Below, piece after piece: positions 1-7,002 of a stretch of DNA of 7,002 nucleotides. The notes below the pieces were generated by a model, which saw only the letters and a program-made list of their open reading frames with translations, made no database searches and was not told the DNA's origin. The stretch lies in assembly GCA_014859615.1 (NCBI GenBank), contig JACUTX010000140.1, forward strand, positions 1-7,002. Reading direction: 5' to 3'. Origin of the DNA: Desulfuromonadales bacterium. GTDB lineage: Bacteria > Desulfobacterota > Desulfuromonadia > Desulfuromonadales > UBA2294. The position numbers and the translations under genes were made by a program. Within the stretch, counting starts at the first letter, position 1. Every line of letters begins with the position of its first letter.

Positions 1-80
1 TCGATACCGCCAACGAGGTGGAGTACTACAACAGCGGCGGCATTCTCAATTATGTTCTGTACAATATGATGCACGGTTGA
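1..80 (+). CDS. acnA: Aconitate hydratase (AcnA type), C-terminal end only
   Basis: Partial gene entering from the left edge. The readable frame begins at position 3 and ends with TGA at 78-80, giving 25 residues. The tail contains DTANEVEYY, then GGILNYVL and NMMHG. This fits the usual end of AcnA/IRP-type aconitases, where an Asp-Thr start, a Tyr-Tyr pair and a GIL-x-YV segment precede a short tail; from memory, E. coli AcnA ends in a very similar way. The enzyme isomerises citrate to isocitrate through a 4Fe-4S cluster in the TCA cycle. The cluster cysteines and active site lie outside the window and cannot be checked. A related aconitase-superfamily member such as 2-methylisocitrate dehydratase (AcnD) is possible from so short a piece. 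The gene converges on the minus-strand gene that ends at 157, and a shared terminator lies between them. Confidence 0.75.
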   Translation, partial: DTANEVEYYNSGGILNYVLYNMMHG

Positions 81-103
81 GGTCTCTTGGTTGCAGGCTA
101 CAA

Positions 104-135
104 AAACACCCCCGGACCTCGGTTCGGGGGTGTTT
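104..135. terminator. Bidirectional intrinsic terminator
   Basis: A 14-bp hairpin: 104-117 pairs with 122-135 around a CTCG tetraloop at 118-121. The centre is a solid run of five G-C pairs, and the only wobble is G115-T124. On the plus strand a T-rich tail follows (GTTTGTTTG), suiting the aconitase gene that ends at 80. On the minus strand the A-tract at 102-106 becomes a U-run, suiting the Gate-domain gene that ends at 157. It is the only strong terminator I see in the window. Confidence 0.9.
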
Positions 136-156
136 GTTTGTGTTGTGCGAAACGGG

Positions 157-1122
157 TCAATCGGCATGAAACAGGTAGCGCCGGAAGGTTAACGCGGGGA
201 GGCGGTGCACAGCATGCGCCAACCCCATCATCACGATGAGGGCAAACAGAAACCGACCGATAAGCAGGCCAAAGTAGTGGCCGCCAAATGCCATCACAAA
301 CAGGGTGTCTTCGATCAAGCTGTGGCACAGAGACATGAAGCAGAGGGAGAGGAAAATCTCCTTGTCCGGCAGGTTACCGGAGCGCGCCTCTTTGATAATC
401 AGTGCCCCGCCGTAGGAGAGCCCGAGCAAGGTTCCGGCCATGGTCATGGCGGTCGCCTGTTCGCCGATCCCCATCAGACGTAAAAAAGGGGAGAGGAGTC
501 TGGAGATAAACCCAGTGATCTTCAACAGATCAAAAAGATTCAGCACAAACAGCAGCACGAGGATAATCCAGAAGATGGAGATCAGGGTTCGGATGCTGCC
601 AATCGCCCAGGGGAGCCACTCCTGCGCCGGTGGACTGACCGTCAAAAAGACGACCTGAGCTGTCTGCTGGAATTCGGGCAGACCGGAATAGAGAGTGGTC
701 AGCAGCATGCCGTAAACAAGGGCACCGATCAGACGCAGACCGCAAGTAAAGCAGATGCCGGCCCCGGCTTTTTGCGCAACCCGCAGTTCGATCGGCAGGG
801 AGTGGGCGATAAGGATCATCGAACCGAGGACCGTCGCCTGGGCGATGGTCAACGGGTGTTCCGGCAGCAGAGTGAGGAGTGCGGCGGCCCCGGCGTAGAT
901 ATTGACCACCATGGCGGTGACCCAGACAAAACCGATCTCCCCCGGCAGTCCGACCCACTGCATCACCGGCCTGATGGCGTTGCCGACCATTTCAATGATT
1001 CCGAACTCGACTGCCAGCTTCACCAGGATCATGACCGGAACCATTATTTTGAGGAGCTCCCAGTAGAGCAGGAGGGTGTCGCGCAGCAGTTTTTTGAGTT
1101 TGGCGGTGAAGGTATGCATCAT
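157..1122 (-). CDS. Membrane protein with two Gate (nucleoside-recognition) domains
   Basis: A 321-residue integral inner-membrane protein with about eight hydrophobic segments. The two halves resemble each other at a steady offset of about 150 residues: P53 matches P202, G58 matches G208, and the His-Ser-Leu motif at 107-109 (AHSLPIE) matches 257-259 (CHSLIED). A loop with Tyr-x-Gly-Gly or Tyr-Ala-Gly precedes each motif (Y76-A-G and Y237-G-G). This duplicated layout is typical of the nucleoside-recognition/Gate family, which also includes SpmA, SpmB and the FeoB membrane core. Members are thought to be transporters or gates, but the substrate here cannot be read from sequence. Two ATG codons lie in tandem at 1122-1120 and 1119-1117; the second is better spaced from the ribosome binding site, which would give 320 residues. 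The gene lies 103 bp behind tamB on the same strand, and its transcript ends at the 104-135 hairpin. Family call is firm; function is unknown. Confidence 0.85.
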   Translation of the reverse strand: MMHTFTAKLKKLLRDTLLLYWELLKIMVPVMILVKLAVEFGIIEMVGNAIRPVMQWVGLPGEIGFVWVTAMVVNIYAGAAALLTLLPEHPLTIAQATVLGSMILIAHSLPIELRVAQKAGAGICFTCGLRLIGALVYGMLLTTLYSGLPEFQQTAQVVFLTVSPPAQEWLPWAIGSIRTLISIFWIILVLLFVLNLFDLLKITGFISRLLSPFLRLMGIGEQATAMTMAGTLLGLSYGGALIIKEARSGNLPDKEIFLSLCFMSLCHSLIEDTLFVMAFGGHYFGLLIGRFLFALIVMMGLAHAVHRLPALTFRRYLFHAD

Positions 1123-1125
1123 GAA

Positions 1126-1129
1126 CCTC
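1126..1129 (-). promoter_or_regulatory. Ribosome binding site deciding between tandem ATG starts
   Basis: Read on the minus strand, GAGG is followed by TTC and then ATGATG. The gap is 3 nt to the first ATG (1122-1120) and 6 nt to the second (1119-1117). The second spacing is closer to the usual optimum, so translation of the Gate-domain protein may begin at 1119. Confidence 0.6.
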
Positions 1130-1225
1130 GATTACAATAACTGCGGGTCAGAATAGGCGCGATGGGAGAAAATTTGTAGCAAAATAGTGTGCGAAATGAA
1201 GATTGATCAGTCTCGATGATCTGTT

Positions 1226-4200
1226 TCAACGGAATTCGATCTTGTAGGAGAGATCAGCGCCGCTGATCGAGCCGAATTGCGATTGAATCTCCCAATGTTT
1301 ATCGATCTGATAGCGCAATTTGGCAACACTCTCCGGAGTGAAGAGTGACTGGCTGAAGCTGAGATAAAGCTCCGGGGTGAGATACTTCCCCGCGGCGATG
1401 ACCGACCCTTCGACCCCGTCGCTGCCGCTCGATTCAACTTCAAGAACGTCGATGCCGAGCTGTCGCTTTAACTTTTCCTGCAAAGCTGCCGATTCTCCCC
1501 TCGACAAGAGCGCGCTGGCGGCCAGCATCAACGTATCATTCTGCCCGCCACCTGTCCCGAGGGGGCGACCGAGAACGATGTAGGAGAGGATCTCGGTGTC
1601 GGGTAGAGACGGATCGGAGACCAGCTTGACCAGCGGCTTTCGTGGTGTTCCGGTTACATGGACCCCCGCCTTGACCTCCCCGACGGTACGCTGGGCAAGA
1701 ACGTCGAGCGTTGGATCCTGCAGCGCACCGCCACTGAAAATCGCCCGTCCGCGTGTAATCGGCAGTTTCAGTCCGTAGGTCGCATAGTGTCCCTGGGCGA
1801 CCCGGATCTCCCCCTGGCCGATAAAAGCGCCACGTCGATCAGTGGCGATGATAACGTCCCCTTCAAGACGCGCATCGAGCCCCCTGGCGTCAACAACGAC
1901 ATACTCGCCGAGCCTGAGTTTGAGATTGACATCAAGTTTTTTGAAAATAGGCGTGGTCGATGGTTCTGTCGCACCGATTATAACGACATCGTCACTCGGT
2001 TCGATCATGGCGTTTTTGGGAACTTCGTTCACCAGCAGGGTCGGAATCAGAAGATCCCCCCGGAGCTTGAAAATTCCTGCCGTGCCGCTTAATTGCAGAT
2101 CGGGGGTCGCCTCCAGTGTGACCTCCGGGAGGTGCAGCAGTTGGACATTCTTTCCTTTTAAATTGAGCTGCCAACTTTTCGGTTTCCACCCCGACAGTTG
2201 CAACTCTCCGTCTCCCTGAAGCTCCCCTTTTCCGGATTGAAGCTGTAACCGCTTTAGTTCCAGAAGCGAATCATTGAATGTGGCGTCGAGCTCAAATTTA
2301 CGCAGTTTCAGTCCGAGAGACGGGATGTCGGCACTCGCTTCGCGCAGTGAAAAATTGCCGAAGAAAAGAGGTCTCTTCCAGGTTCCGGCCAGACGAAGAT
2401 CCCCCTGCATCACGCCAAAGGTTTCGTTGGTCACTCCGGGCAGCAGCAGCGCCAGAAGGCCGAGTTCATGAAGTTCGAAATGTGCTTTGGCGTGCAGCGG
2501 TGCGGTCAGGCTGCTTAAGTCTGTCGGCAGGCGAAACTCTCCCGTGATACCTCCTTCTTCTGTCAAAAGCGTAAGGTTGCCGGTGACTGCAGCGGTCTCC
2601 CACTTTCCGGTGAGTTCGACCTGACGCAGCGGGAGCGTGATGATCCCGTCTCTTTCCTGCCACTGCAATGACCCGGCGTCGACCGTGGTTTTTCCGTCCA
2701 TAAGCAGAGGCACCCCTTTTTGCCAGCTGCCGTTCAGATCTCCCTGCCAGCCCCCTTTAAGAGCGAGACCGCGCGGCAACCAGGGGGTGAGTTGTTGCAG
2801 GTCGATGGCGTCCCAGTCAACCGTCAGAGCCCCTTGCTCCGGGAGTGTCATCCTCCCTGTTTCCGTCGATTGCAAAGTGAGGTTCAACCCGCCACCTGAC
2901 GCCAGATTCAGTTCAGCGGTTGCGTCGAGTCCGTCACCTCCCCAATCGAGGCTGGCATGGCTGGGATTAAGAACAAGTTTTTCACCGGAAAACTGAAGAG
3001 TCGGTGCTGACAGAGCCTCGGCCGACAGTTGTATCGACCCGTCAGCAAATGCCTGAAACTGCAACGCGCCGCTGATTTCTCCTTCTACAGAGAGCTCTCT
3101 GAGCCAGGGGTTGAGATACTCCAGGGAGAGGTTATCCCAATCTGCCTGCAGTGTACCGGTCCGTGGCCGGGGTAAAATATCGGCACTGACGCTGATTGTC
3201 CCCCCCTGTTCGTCGTTCAGTTGCAGTCTGGAGAGGGAAAAATGCTCAGAACTGAGGGTGATCCGGGTTGGTGCCGCCATCTCCCAGTCGCCGATCGATT
3301 TTTCATCTCCGGCAAGGGTGAGAATCTGAGCGGACCACTCTTTATTCTCCCAGCTGCCGGAAGCGGTGGTGGTGGCGCTCCCGGTTGGCCACACCAGGCG
3401 CAGATTGAGCTCGTGCGCTCCGATCTGTCCGCTGCCGCGAAGGGTCAGTTCATCGACTCTCCCCTGCGGCAGAGAGAGTCCGGCCAGAAAGAGGTCGAGA
3501 TGGCTGCCGGTGAGCGGGCCGGAAGAATCGAGGCGAAAATGTCCCGCATCGGCCTGAATCGTATCGAAGCGGATATTCTTCAACTCGCCCTGCGCCGCAT
3601 AAAGCCACTCTCTGTTCCGATGCGCCAGCCAGCCGTCACCGACGACGCTCCCCTGCCACTCTTTCCCGAGGGTGCCGAGATCGGCGATTTCAATCTGCAG
3701 ATTGATCCGTCGACTGAGGCGTCCTCCCCCCTTGATCCGCAGACCGTCGCCGCGCAGATCGAGCGCTGTGATCTGTAGCTCCTCCTCTTCCCAGCGCCCA
3801 GCGATCTCTCCTTCCAGCGGACGGTTCTGTAATCGACTCGGTCCGAGGGTCGCCTCCCACTCTGCCGAGAGCTCGCCCGCCGGTGAGAACTGCAGGCCGC
3901 CGCGGGCCGAAAGCTGCAACTCGGAGTCCATCCCGGCGACAACTGCTGCCAGGTTGATCTTTTTCGCCTGCAGATCGCCAGTCAGTCGAAAACCGTCCTG
4001 CCAGTCGAGAGTCAGTATACCGTTCAGCTCTCCCTGAAGCCAATCAGCCTGAAGGGCTGAGAGCTGCAAACCTTGCCAATCGCCATTTACGGTTGTGGCG
4101 ATTTTCCCCTGTTCGAGTCCGGGGTGAAAGCTGGTCAAATCGACCGTTCCGGCATATCCGTCAACCGTCAGTTCGGCCACGACCGTACCGCTCAGATCGG

Positions 4201-5131
4201 TCGGCCAGCCAGCCTCTGGTTCAAGGTCAAGATGGGTCAGCTGCAGATCTCCCGCGAGACGAAACGCATCGCGCCAATCGATTAGCAGACTGCCGGTCAC
4301 CAGATCGGGTCGATCGCTGCGCTTGATCGCCAGCTCTGCCAGATTCACACCGGAGAGCGTCAGGGCCGCTTCAGCCTTCAGGTCGAGGCGCTCTGATGTT
4401 TTGGCCAGAGCCGTCACCGCAAGCGGACCGTGAAAATGATTATCGAGGCTGGTGACGATATGCAGAGTGTCCCAATCGGCCAGAAACCGGGAGCCGCGCC
4501 AGAAAAGATCCGCTTTGAGCTGCTGCCCGGAGAGGTTGAGGTGAATCGAGCCGTCCACCTCGCCACAGACAAGACGCAGGTGGAGTTGTTCGCCGATCAA
4601 AAGACCGTCGGTCAGCGAGAAGCTCCCCCGCAGATCAGCGAGCGTCTGTGGGTCGGCCGAATCTTGAAGAAAACTGATTTCGTCGACGACCAGCTTGCCG
4701 ATCGTTACTTGTGAATTGAGCAGCCAACCGGGGAGAAGCGGCCAGAAGAGATCCGCCAGCTCTTTTGGCGGGCGTTTTTCTGCCGGAATTGTCTCATCTG
4801 CAGCAGAGAAGATGATCCGGGTCGCTCCGATCTCCAGCCGGTCGATCGCAATCTCTGCGCGCCAGAGTGCCCGTGGTGTCCAGCTGTAGAGAGCCCGGTC
4901 GGTGATTATCTCGCCATTGGGCCAGGCGACCCGCAGGTCGGTCAACTCCAGTCCGGCCCAGATCGATCCTTTTACCTCAGCGGATATCTCCATCGCGTCG
5001 AGGCTGTCGGCCCGATTGAGCAGCCACCTGGCTCCGGAGTTTGATCCGAGCAGCCACCCCCCCGCTGTCGCCAGAAGAACCAGCACGGCGATCAGCAGAG
5101 CACCGGTCAATTTCAGTGTGCGTTTCACCAT
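1226..5131 (-). CDS. tamB: TamB, inner-membrane-anchored translocation and assembly module / lipid-transport protein
   Basis: A 1301-residue protein, close to the roughly 1260 residues of E. coli TamB. Residues 4-7 are basic, and about residues 8-29 form one hydrophobic signal-anchor, leaving the rest in the periplasm. The long middle is rich in alternating polar/hydrophobic stretches and Gly-Asp-Leu turns, as expected for the TamB beta-taco, and it carries recognisable repeated modules (Asp-Trp at 285/286, 376/377, 664/665 and 772/773). The C-terminal part, about 950-1301, is the TamB (DUF490) domain. It includes GLDARLEG near 1085 and the family signature DPSLPDTEILSYIVLGRP at 1173-1190, and it ends in a strand-rich YKIEFR tail. 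TamB works with TamA in outer-membrane protein assembly and is an AsmA-like bridge implicated in phospholipid movement to the outer membrane. Its ATG overlaps the tamA stop by 7 nt (ATGGTGA), with a G-rich stretch just upstream serving as ribosome binding site, so translational coupling is likely. No frameshift is seen. Confidence 0.95.
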   Translation of the reverse strand: MVKRTLKLTGALLIAVLVLLATAGGWLLGSNSGARWLLNRADSLDAMEISAEVKGSIWAGLELTDLRVAWPNGEIITDRALYSWTPRALWRAEIAIDRLEIGATRIIFSAADETIPAEKRPPKELADLFWPLLPGWLLNSQVTIGKLVVDEISFLQDSADPQTLADLRGSFSLTDGLLIGEQLHLRLVCGEVDGSIHLNLSGQQLKADLFWRGSRFLADWDTLHIVTSLDNHFHGPLAVTALAKTSERLDLKAEAALTLSGVNLAELAIKRSDRPDLVTGSLLIDWRDAFRLAGDLQLTHLDLEPEAGWPTDLSGTVVAELTVDGYAGTVDLTSFHPGLEQGKIATTVNGDWQGLQLSALQADWLQGELNGILTLDWQDGFRLTGDLQAKKINLAAVVAGMDSELQLSARGGLQFSPAGELSAEWEATLGPSRLQNRPLEGEIAGRWEEEELQITALDLRGDGLRIKGGGRLSRRINLQIEIADLGTLGKEWQGSVVGDGWLAHRNREWLYAAQGELKNIRFDTIQADAGHFRLDSSGPLTGSHLDLFLAGLSLPQGRVDELTLRGSGQIGAHELNLRLVWPTGSATTTASGSWENKEWSAQILTLAGDEKSIGDWEMAAPTRITLSSEHFSLSRLQLNDEQGGTISVSADILPRPRTGTLQADWDNLSLEYLNPWLRELSVEGEISGALQFQAFADGSIQLSAEALSAPTLQFSGEKLVLNPSHASLDWGGDGLDATAELNLASGGGLNLTLQSTETGRMTLPEQGALTVDWDAIDLQQLTPWLPRGLALKGGWQGDLNGSWQKGVPLLMDGKTTVDAGSLQWQERDGIITLPLRQVELTGKWETAAVTGNLTLLTEEGGITGEFRLPTDLSSLTAPLHAKAHFELHELGLLALLLPGVTNETFGVMQGDLRLAGTWKRPLFFGNFSLREASADIPSLGLKLRKFELDATFNDSLLELKRLQLQSGKGELQGDGELQLSGWKPKSWQLNLKGKNVQLLHLPEVTLEATPDLQLSGTAGIFKLRGDLLIPTLLVNEVPKNAMIEPSDDVVIIGATEPSTTPIFKKLDVNLKLRLGEYVVVDARGLDARLEGDVIIATDRRGAFIGQGEIRVAQGHYATYGLKLPITRGRAIFSGGALQDPTLDVLAQRTVGEVKAGVHVTGTPRKPLVKLVSDPSLPDTEILSYIVLGRPLGTGGGQNDTLMLAASALLSRGESAALQEKLKRQLGIDVLEVESSGSDGVEGSVIAAGKYLTPELYLSFSQSLFTPESVAKLRYQIDKHWEIQSQFGSISGADLSYKIEFR

Positions 5132-6879
5132 CCGACCCCCAGACCGATATGCACCCGATACCGCTCTTTTTCGGCATTGAGGGTTCGGGCCAGATCGATG
5201 CGGGCCGGGCCGACCGGGGTGAAGTAGCGCAGGCCGAACCCGGCCGCCTTGGCCAGCTCGTAATCGGAAAACGTGTTAAAGGCGTTCCCCGCGTCATAAA
5301 ATGCGGCAACTCCCCAGTTTTCGAGGAAACGTTTTTCGAGCTCGATGCTCCCGACCAACAGATGTTTGCCGCCGATAACATTCCCCTGCAGATCCTCGGG
5401 GCCAAGAGATTGGTAGGCGTAGCCACGTACACTGCGGTCGCCTCCGGCAAAAAATCGCAACGATGCAGGTAATTCGTCGAAATCGTTCTGTTGCAGGGAC
5501 GCTGCCGCACTGCCGCGCACGAGCAGATAGGTCTGCCAGGGGATCGGGATGATCCAGTTGATGTTCCCCAGTGCTTGCTGAACAGAGATGTCAGAGCCGA
5601 GGGTTTCCGATGCGCCACGCACTTCCATCGAGAGACGGTACCCTTGTTTTGGCCGAACCGGATTGTCCAGTCTCGACAAGGTGAAGCGCAGACCCGGCAT
5701 CACTGTTCGGGCGCTGTTTTTTTCATTACCGATGGTAGAGGTCTCCTGCTGCAGGCGAACATAAACCGATGCGACCTTCCCCTCTTTGAGACCATAGAGC
5801 TGCTCAGCTTCGATAAAATAATAGGTGGTCTCGTAAGTGTCGATATCTTCGGACTGGTAACCGCCGTGCAGCGCCAGCTTGGTGTCGATATTTCGGTAAC
5901 CGGGGAAAACATAAGTGCCGAGCAGATTCTTTTTGTATTCGGCAATCAGCAGATCGGTATTAAATTCGTGGCCGAGCTGCCAGAGGTTGACATCCTGATA
6001 ACGCACAAAGGCGCGGGCCCCGGTATCCGTACCGTAGCCGATGCCGGGGCGCAGACGCATTCGTGGTTTCGAATCGAGACGAATCACGACGGGGATCAGC
6101 TCATTTTGTTCCTCCTCGCGCAATGGAGTGATAATGATGTTTTTGAATCGATCGCTATCGAGAAACTGCTGCTGGGTCTTCCCCAGAACAGTGAAGGAGA
6201 AAGGGTCGCCGCGTCGGGCGGTAATGTAACGACGCAAAAAGCGCTCGGGATAGTCATCGCCGCCATCAAGACCAATCTCGCCAAAGTGAAACAGGGGGCC
6301 GGTATCGAGTCTCAGATTGAGAACGGCGCTCTTCTCTGCCAGGTTAACTTCAATAGAGTGATGGCTGTAAGTTGCGTCGAGGTAGCCGAGATCCGTCGCC
6401 AGAGCCAGCAGTTCGGCTTTCGCTTCTTCATACGGAGCATGCCGCAGGATATCGCCCGGTGCCAGAGGGAAGCGGGCGACCCTCTCCTGAAGTTCCTGGT
6501 GGTTGGCGCCGACAACTTCGAGATGGCGGGTGGCGATCCGTATCGGGTCGCCTGAATCGATTATCACATAAACAGTCAAAGGCGTTACATTACGGTCGGT
6601 GCGGGTTTCGATTTTCGCTGAATAATATCCGAACGGTTCGAGCGCACGGGCGACTCTCTTCGGGATCGTGCGGATATAACGATTCAGCCAGAGGTTATTC
6701 ACTTCACCGTTGCGGATCAGCCCGACCGGTGGTCGCAACGCCTCGGTCACGTTGTCGAGAACTTCGTCAAAGACGCCTGATATCTCGATCCGGGGGGAGA
6801 GATCAGCCGCCGTTGCAGAGGTCATCGCAAGCGAAAGAACCAACAGGAGCAGCAGAGCAATGTAAAAGAAAATTTTCAT
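5125..6879 (-). CDS. tamA: TamA, Omp85-family outer-membrane assembly barrel
   Basis: A 584-residue protein, near the 577 of E. coli TamA. Residues 1-24 are a Sec signal peptide with a Leu-rich core and a likely cut after ATA at 22-24. Three POTRA domains follow at about 30-110, 112-192 and 195-268; the last contains the Gly-Asp-Pro turn and F245 typical of Omp85 POTRAs. Residues from about 275 to the end form the 16-stranded barrel. The conserved lid-loop motif is present as GGDRSVRGY at 479-487, with the key arginine at R485. The protein ends in Trp, matching the aromatic C-terminal signal of outer-membrane barrels. TamA pairs with TamB to help insert certain outer-membrane proteins. The start is supported by AAGAGG at 6888-6883, a somewhat short 3 nt before the ATG, and by the signal peptide beginning directly at it. 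BamA is unlikely because it has five POTRAs and is about 800 residues long. Confidence 0.95.
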   Translation of the reverse strand: MKIFFYIALLLLLVLSLAMTSATAADLSPRIEISGVFDEVLDNVTEALRPPVGLIRNGEVNNLWLNRYIRTIPKRVARALEPFGYYSAKIETRTDRNVTPLTVYVIIDSGDPIRIATRHLEVVGANHQELQERVARFPLAPGDILRHAPYEEAKAELLALATDLGYLDATYSHHSIEVNLAEKSAVLNLRLDTGPLFHFGEIGLDGGDDYPERFLRRYITARRGDPFSFTVLGKTQQQFLDSDRFKNIIITPLREEEQNELIPVVIRLDSKPRMRLRPGIGYGTDTGARAFVRYQDVNLWQLGHEFNTDLLIAEYKKNLLGTYVFPGYRNIDTKLALHGGYQSEDIDTYETTYYFIEAEQLYGLKEGKVASVYVRLQQETSTIGNEKNSARTVMPGLRFTLSRLDNPVRPKQGYRLSMEVRGASETLGSDISVQQALGNINWIIPIPWQTYLLVRGSAAASLQQNDFDELPASLRFFAGGDRSVRGYAYQSLGPEDLQGNVIGGKHLLVGSIELEKRFLENWGVAAFYDAGNAFNTFSDYELAKAAGFGLRYFTPVGPARIDLARTLNAEKERYRVHIGLGVGW

Positions 6880-6894
6880 GATCCTCTTTGTTTA

Positions 6895-6955
6895 TTGCGT
6901 TAAAGGATACCTCAAGTTGCGTACAAATCAGGCTATTATTCAGCAATTAACGCAA
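6895..6955. repeat. Inverted repeat and third half-site in the tamA leader
   Basis: TTGCGTTAA at 6895-6903 is matched by its exact reverse complement TTAACGCAA at 6947-6955, 43 bp further on. A third TTGCGT core lies between them at 6917-6922. The array covers roughly 16-76 nt upstream of the tamA start codon, in the AT-rich non-coding stretch 6880-7002. It could be an operator for a regulator of the tam genes, or a long-loop structure in the mRNA leader. A chance match cannot be excluded. I could not assign a -10/-35 promoter here with confidence. Confidence 0.4.
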
Positions 6956-7002
6956 ATCGCACGGCATATCGACGGCTGCATTAAAATTACACCCTGTTTA
7001 TT

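Noticed and set aside
205..483. Plus-strand open frame opposite the Gate-domain gene
   Set aside because: His/Gln-rich translation typical of the antisense of a hydrophobic membrane-protein gene. It has no independent support.
1140..1205. Possible sigma-70 promoter for the Gate-domain gene (minus strand TACAAA as -10, or TTGCTA and TATTCT as a pair)
   Set aside because: The TACAAA box has only a poor -35 at 16-17 bp, and the TTGCTA/TATTCT pair is 21 bp apart. Neither is convincing.
1205..1221. Possible terminator after tamB: 5-bp stem GATCA/TGATC with a 7-nt loop
   Set aside because: The stem is short and AT-rich, and no T-run follows on the minus strand. Too weak to call an intrinsic terminator.
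3221..3778. 185-codon plus-strand open frame opposite tamB
   Set aside because: Low-complexity, charge-rich translation with no family features, fully inside tamB. Other plus-strand frames opposite tamB (for example 1658-2092 and 4430-4714) were set aside for the same reason.
5491..6555. Long open frame of 354 codons on the plus strand, antisense to tamA
   Set aside because: It lies wholly inside tamA, has no recognisable domain or ribosome binding site, and the opposite frame encodes an unmistakable TamA. It is a shadow of codon bias.
6890..6926. Possible sigma-E-like promoter before tamA (minus strand GCAACTT)
   Set aside because: The -35-like box has no matching -10 at proper spacing, and a start there would fall almost on the ribosome binding site.

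Overview
The window looks like ordinary chromosomal DNA from a Gram-negative (diderm) bacterium. It is moderately GC-rich. Its main content is an outer-membrane biogenesis pair, tamA and tamB, which only makes sense in a cell with an outer membrane. From general gene style I lean towards a deltaproteobacterium of the Desulfuromonas/Geobacter/Pelobacter group, but this is an impression and was not tested. I see no mobile element, CRISPR array, tRNA or rRNA gene, and no sign of recent transfer. Nearly all of the sequence is coding.

Layout from left to right: positions 1-80 hold the last codons of a plus-strand aconitase-type gene. A strong hairpin at 104-135, A-rich on one side and T-rich on the other, can terminate transcription from both directions. 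Everything else is on the minus strand and reads right to left: tamA (6879 to 5125), tamB (5131 to 1226, overlapping tamA by 7 nt) and a multi-pass membrane protein with two Gate/nucleoside-recognition domains (1122 to 157). The gap between tamB and the Gate gene is 103 bp and has no convincing terminator. The three genes may therefore form one transcription unit that ends at the shared hairpin, although a separate promoter in the gap cannot be excluded. The right-hand edge (6880-7002) is an AT-rich leader in front of tamA, with a 9-bp inverted repeat and a third copy of its core motif.

How the genes work together: TamA is an Omp85-family outer-membrane barrel with three POTRA domains. TamB is a very long, mostly beta-stranded periplasmic protein anchored in the inner membrane. 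In the known system the two span the envelope and support outer-membrane protein insertion and/or phospholipid transport between the membranes. The Gate-domain protein would sit in the inner membrane. Its substrate is unknown and its link to TamAB rests only on position.

I did not find a clear undescribed system. The points most worth a second look are the Gate protein directly behind tamAB, the helically phased motif array upstream of tamA, and repeated sequence modules inside TamB.
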